Part shown: positions 5,652 to 7,420 of the stretch, piece after piece
How the letters are laid out: every line of letters starts with the position of its first letter
Position numbering within the stretch: the first letter of the stretch is position 1
Origin: Treponema sp.
GTDB lineage: Bacteria > Spirochaetota > Spirochaetia > Treponematales > Breznakiellaceae
NCBI GenBank assembly: GCA_031284195.1
Contig: JAITAI010000006.1
Span: forward strand, 1-7,420
Length of the DNA stretch: 7,420 bases
Reading direction: 5' to 3'
Position numbers and translations under genes: made by a program
The notes under the pieces: model-generated
Told to the model about the DNA's origin: nothing
The model's database searches: none
The model's input: only the letters and a program-made list of their open reading frames with translations

Positions 5652-6650
5652 TTATTCCACCTTGAATTTTGATACCTCCCGTACCAGTACATCGATATTT
5701 TCCTTGTTCTGCCCGCTAATCTCGTTGACCCGGTTTACCGCTACATTGATCTGTTCCGCGCCGGTGGCCATCTCGTTCATCCCGTTGGTTATCTCCTGGG
5801 TCGCCATTTCAAGATTCTTGCTTTCCTCAATTACCTGTTTGCTCCCCTCAAGCATCTCTTGTGAACTCCCTTTCACCATAGACGTCGCATCGTTGAGCAG
5901 ACCGATGGCTTCTAGAATCTGCTTGCTGCCGACGCTCTGTTCTTCCATGGCGTTCCGAATGTTCTCTTCCTGTTCCGATACGGTCTTTACCCCACCATCT
6001 ATGGCCTCGAATTTGTTGAGTACGCTTTCGGTGGATTTGGTTATCTTGTCGATGGAGTCTTTGATCTTTTTAAGAATGGTAGCAATAGTCTTGGATTGTT
6101 CCCCGGAGTTTTCGGCCAGTTTACGGATTTCATCCGCTACCACTGCGAAGCCTTTCCCCACCTCCCCGGCATGGGCCGCTTCTATGGCCGCGTTCATGGA
6201 CAGGAGGTTTGTCTGGTCCGCGATGTTTTGCATCACCGCGTTGATCTCCAGAAGCCCTGCGGACTCTTTGGCGATTTCCTGAATGTCCCCGGCCACTTCC
6301 TGGAGACCCGTTCTGCCCACCTCGGAGGAGGTTATCAGTTCCTTTACGTTGTCTGCGTTTTTGACCAGGGTTTGGGTAACGGACCGGATATTGGCAAGCA
6401 TCTGTTCAATGGCCGATGAAGACTGGGCGACGCTGGTACTTTGGCGGTCTACATGGCCTGAGAGCTTGCCGATATTGCCGGTGATCTGTTCCATGGTGGC
6501 GTTGGTTTTCGTTACGGAAGCCGACTGGTTGATGACCCGCCCTTTGATGCCCTGAATGTTTGCGGTGATCTCATTGACCGCGGCTGCCGTTTCGGTCATG
6601 TTGGCGGCAAGCTCGTTGCCGATGTCGAACAGGCCTATGGACTGTTGTTT
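5652..6650 (-). pseudogene. Methyl-accepting chemotaxis protein, signalling domain only (5'-truncated, leftward copy)
   Basis: About 332 codons encode the cytoplasmic coiled coil of a chemoreceptor that would pass ligand signals to CheA/CheW. Starting near 6650: QQSIGLFDIGNELAANMTET, AAVNEITANI, TNATMEQITGNIGKLSGHVD, then the hairpin tip near 6120-6235 with IADQTNLLSMNAAIEAAHAG and GKGFAVVADEIRKLAENS, and the descending helix to SKFKVE and TAA. No CheR-binding pentapeptide ends it. HAMP, membrane and sensor parts are absent. The frame stays open to an ATG at 6881, but from 6650 upward it is antisense to the second MCP copy and is not MCP protein, so I treat the 5' end as lost. ATGs at 6671 and 6600 could start a soluble fragment; neither has a good ribosome binding site. 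A terminator follows directly, so this 3' end is native. Confidence 0.8.
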
Positions 6651-7420
6651 TACCGAAACCAACGCGACCATGGAGCAGGTCACCGTGAACATCGACAAGC
6701 TCAACGGCCATGTGGACCGCCAAAGTACCAGTGTCGCCCAGTCCTCGTCGGCCATTGAACAGATGCTCGCCAATATCCAGTCCGTTACCCAGACGCTGGT
6801 CAGAAACGCGGGAAACGTAAAGGAATTAATAGATTCCTCCGAGGTGGGAAGGACCGGCCTCCAGGAAGTGTCCGCCGACATTCAGGAAATCGCCAGGGAA
6901 TCCGAGGGGCTTCTGGAGATCAACGCGGTGATGGAAAACATAGCCAGCCAAACCAACCTGCTTTCCATGAACGCCGCCATCGAAGCTGCCCACGCGGGAG
7001 AGGCGGGGAAAGGCTTCGCGGTGGTGGCCGACGAGATCCGTAAACTGGCGGAGAATTCCGTGGAGCAGTCTAAAACTATTTCCACGGTCCTCAAAAAGAT
7101 CAAAGACTCCATCGACAAGATAACAAAATCCACCGAAAATGTGTTGAACAAATTCGAAGCGATAGACAGCGGAGTAAAAACCGTGTCGGAGCAGGAAGAG
7201 AACATCAGGACCGCCATGGAAGAGCAGAGTGTGGGCAGCAAGCAGATACTGGAAGCCATCTGCTTTCTCAACGACGCTACGCAGATGGTGAAAGGCGGTT
7301 CACAGGAGATGCTTGAGGGGAGCAGGCAGGTAATTCAGGAAAGCAAGAATCTTGAAACGGCGACCGGGGAGATAACCAACGGGATGAACGAGATGGCGAC
7401 CGGGGCGGATCAGATCAACG
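5744..7420. repeat. Large inverted repeat of about 770 bp arms formed by the two MCP copies
   Basis: The left arm 5744-6515 (minus) and the right arm 6651-7420 (plus) encode the same stretch from TNATMEQ to AEQIN/ADQIN. From the shared ATG (6494 and 6670) to the matching ends the arms are both exactly 751 bases, so there is no net indel. They differ at many third positions and about 13% of residues. The spacer 6516-6650 carries the 45 codons that only the left copy retains. The right arm may extend past the window. Confidence 0.85.
6651..7420 (+). pseudogene. Methyl-accepting chemotaxis protein, signalling domain (5'-truncated, rightward copy, runs off window)
   Basis: Reading rightward from about 6651: TETNATMEQVTVNIDKLNGH, VDRQSTSVAQSSSAIEQMLA, then the tip IASQTNLLSMNAAIEAAHAG and GKGFAVVADEIRKLAENS (about 6940-7055), and on to GEITNGMNEMATGADQIN at the window edge. 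It is a close paralogue of the leftward copy: about 33 differences over roughly 250 residues counted by eye, with no gap. All conserved tip residues are kept and the frame is open throughout. It has no start codon or upstream receptor domains, because the DNA before it is the other MCP in opposite orientation. The ATG at 6670 is internal to the family alignment. It may continue to a normal 3' end beyond the window. Confidence 0.8.

Noticed and set aside
5662..6555. Long + strand open frames (206 and 90 codons) under the leftward MCP
   Set aside because: They are antisense to the MCP coiled coil. Equivalent antisense frames occur over the second copy, as expected from its codon pattern, and there is no family match or ribosome binding site.
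6651..6881. N-terminal extension of the leftward MCP frame up to an ATG at 6881
   Set aside because: The first 77 codons are antisense to the rightward copy and do not resemble any receptor domain.
6882..7271. Minus-strand 129-codon frame at the right end
   Set aside because: It is antisense to the rightward MCP copy and repeats the antisense protein of the first copy, so it is a shadow.

Overview
The window looks like a spirochaete chromosome, most likely a gut-type Treponema. This is an impression from the style of the proteins and intergenic repeats: a serine/threonine-linked LysM protein, a group 2 sigma factor, and chemoreceptor signalling domains of a kind that is abundant in termite-gut treponemes. 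No rRNA or marker gene is present to confirm it. I see no tRNA, CRISPR array or phage gene.

Left part (1-3232), ordinary chromosomal genes. The end of purF (+) converges on a sigma-70 family gene (-). Directly upstream of the sigma gene, on the same strand, is a LysM-LysM-LytM envelope protein whose LytM domain has lost its zinc ligands, as in NlpD. The order nlpD-like then sigma factor matches the nlpD-rpoS arrangement of gammaproteobacteria. A divergent AT-rich spacer separates this pair from a CYTH (triphosphate tunnel / class IV adenylate cyclase) gene on the + strand.

Middle (3233-4840). After about 440 bases without a recognisable gene comes a class I cysteine desulfurase (-), alone and without scaffold genes. 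It is preceded by the decayed 3' part of an IS30-family transposase (about 4885-5328), broken by frameshifts and a stop. The remnant's last reading frame runs without a stop into the desulfurase, and the remnant carries a good sigma-70-type promoter pointing at that gene.

Right part (5329-7420). A palindrome-rich repeat cluster leads to a clear rho-independent terminator and then to two chemoreceptor (MCP) signalling domains arranged head to head. The left copy reads leftward and the right copy reads rightward off the window. They form an inverted repeat of about 770 bp per arm around a spacer of about 135 bp. Both lack the sensor and membrane parts, so the junction near 6650 looks like a rearrangement between two paralogous receptor genes.

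The most notable points are the nlpD-sigma gene pair, the IS30 remnant that may now drive a housekeeping gene, and the inverted MCP pair. I did not find a convincing new multi-gene system.
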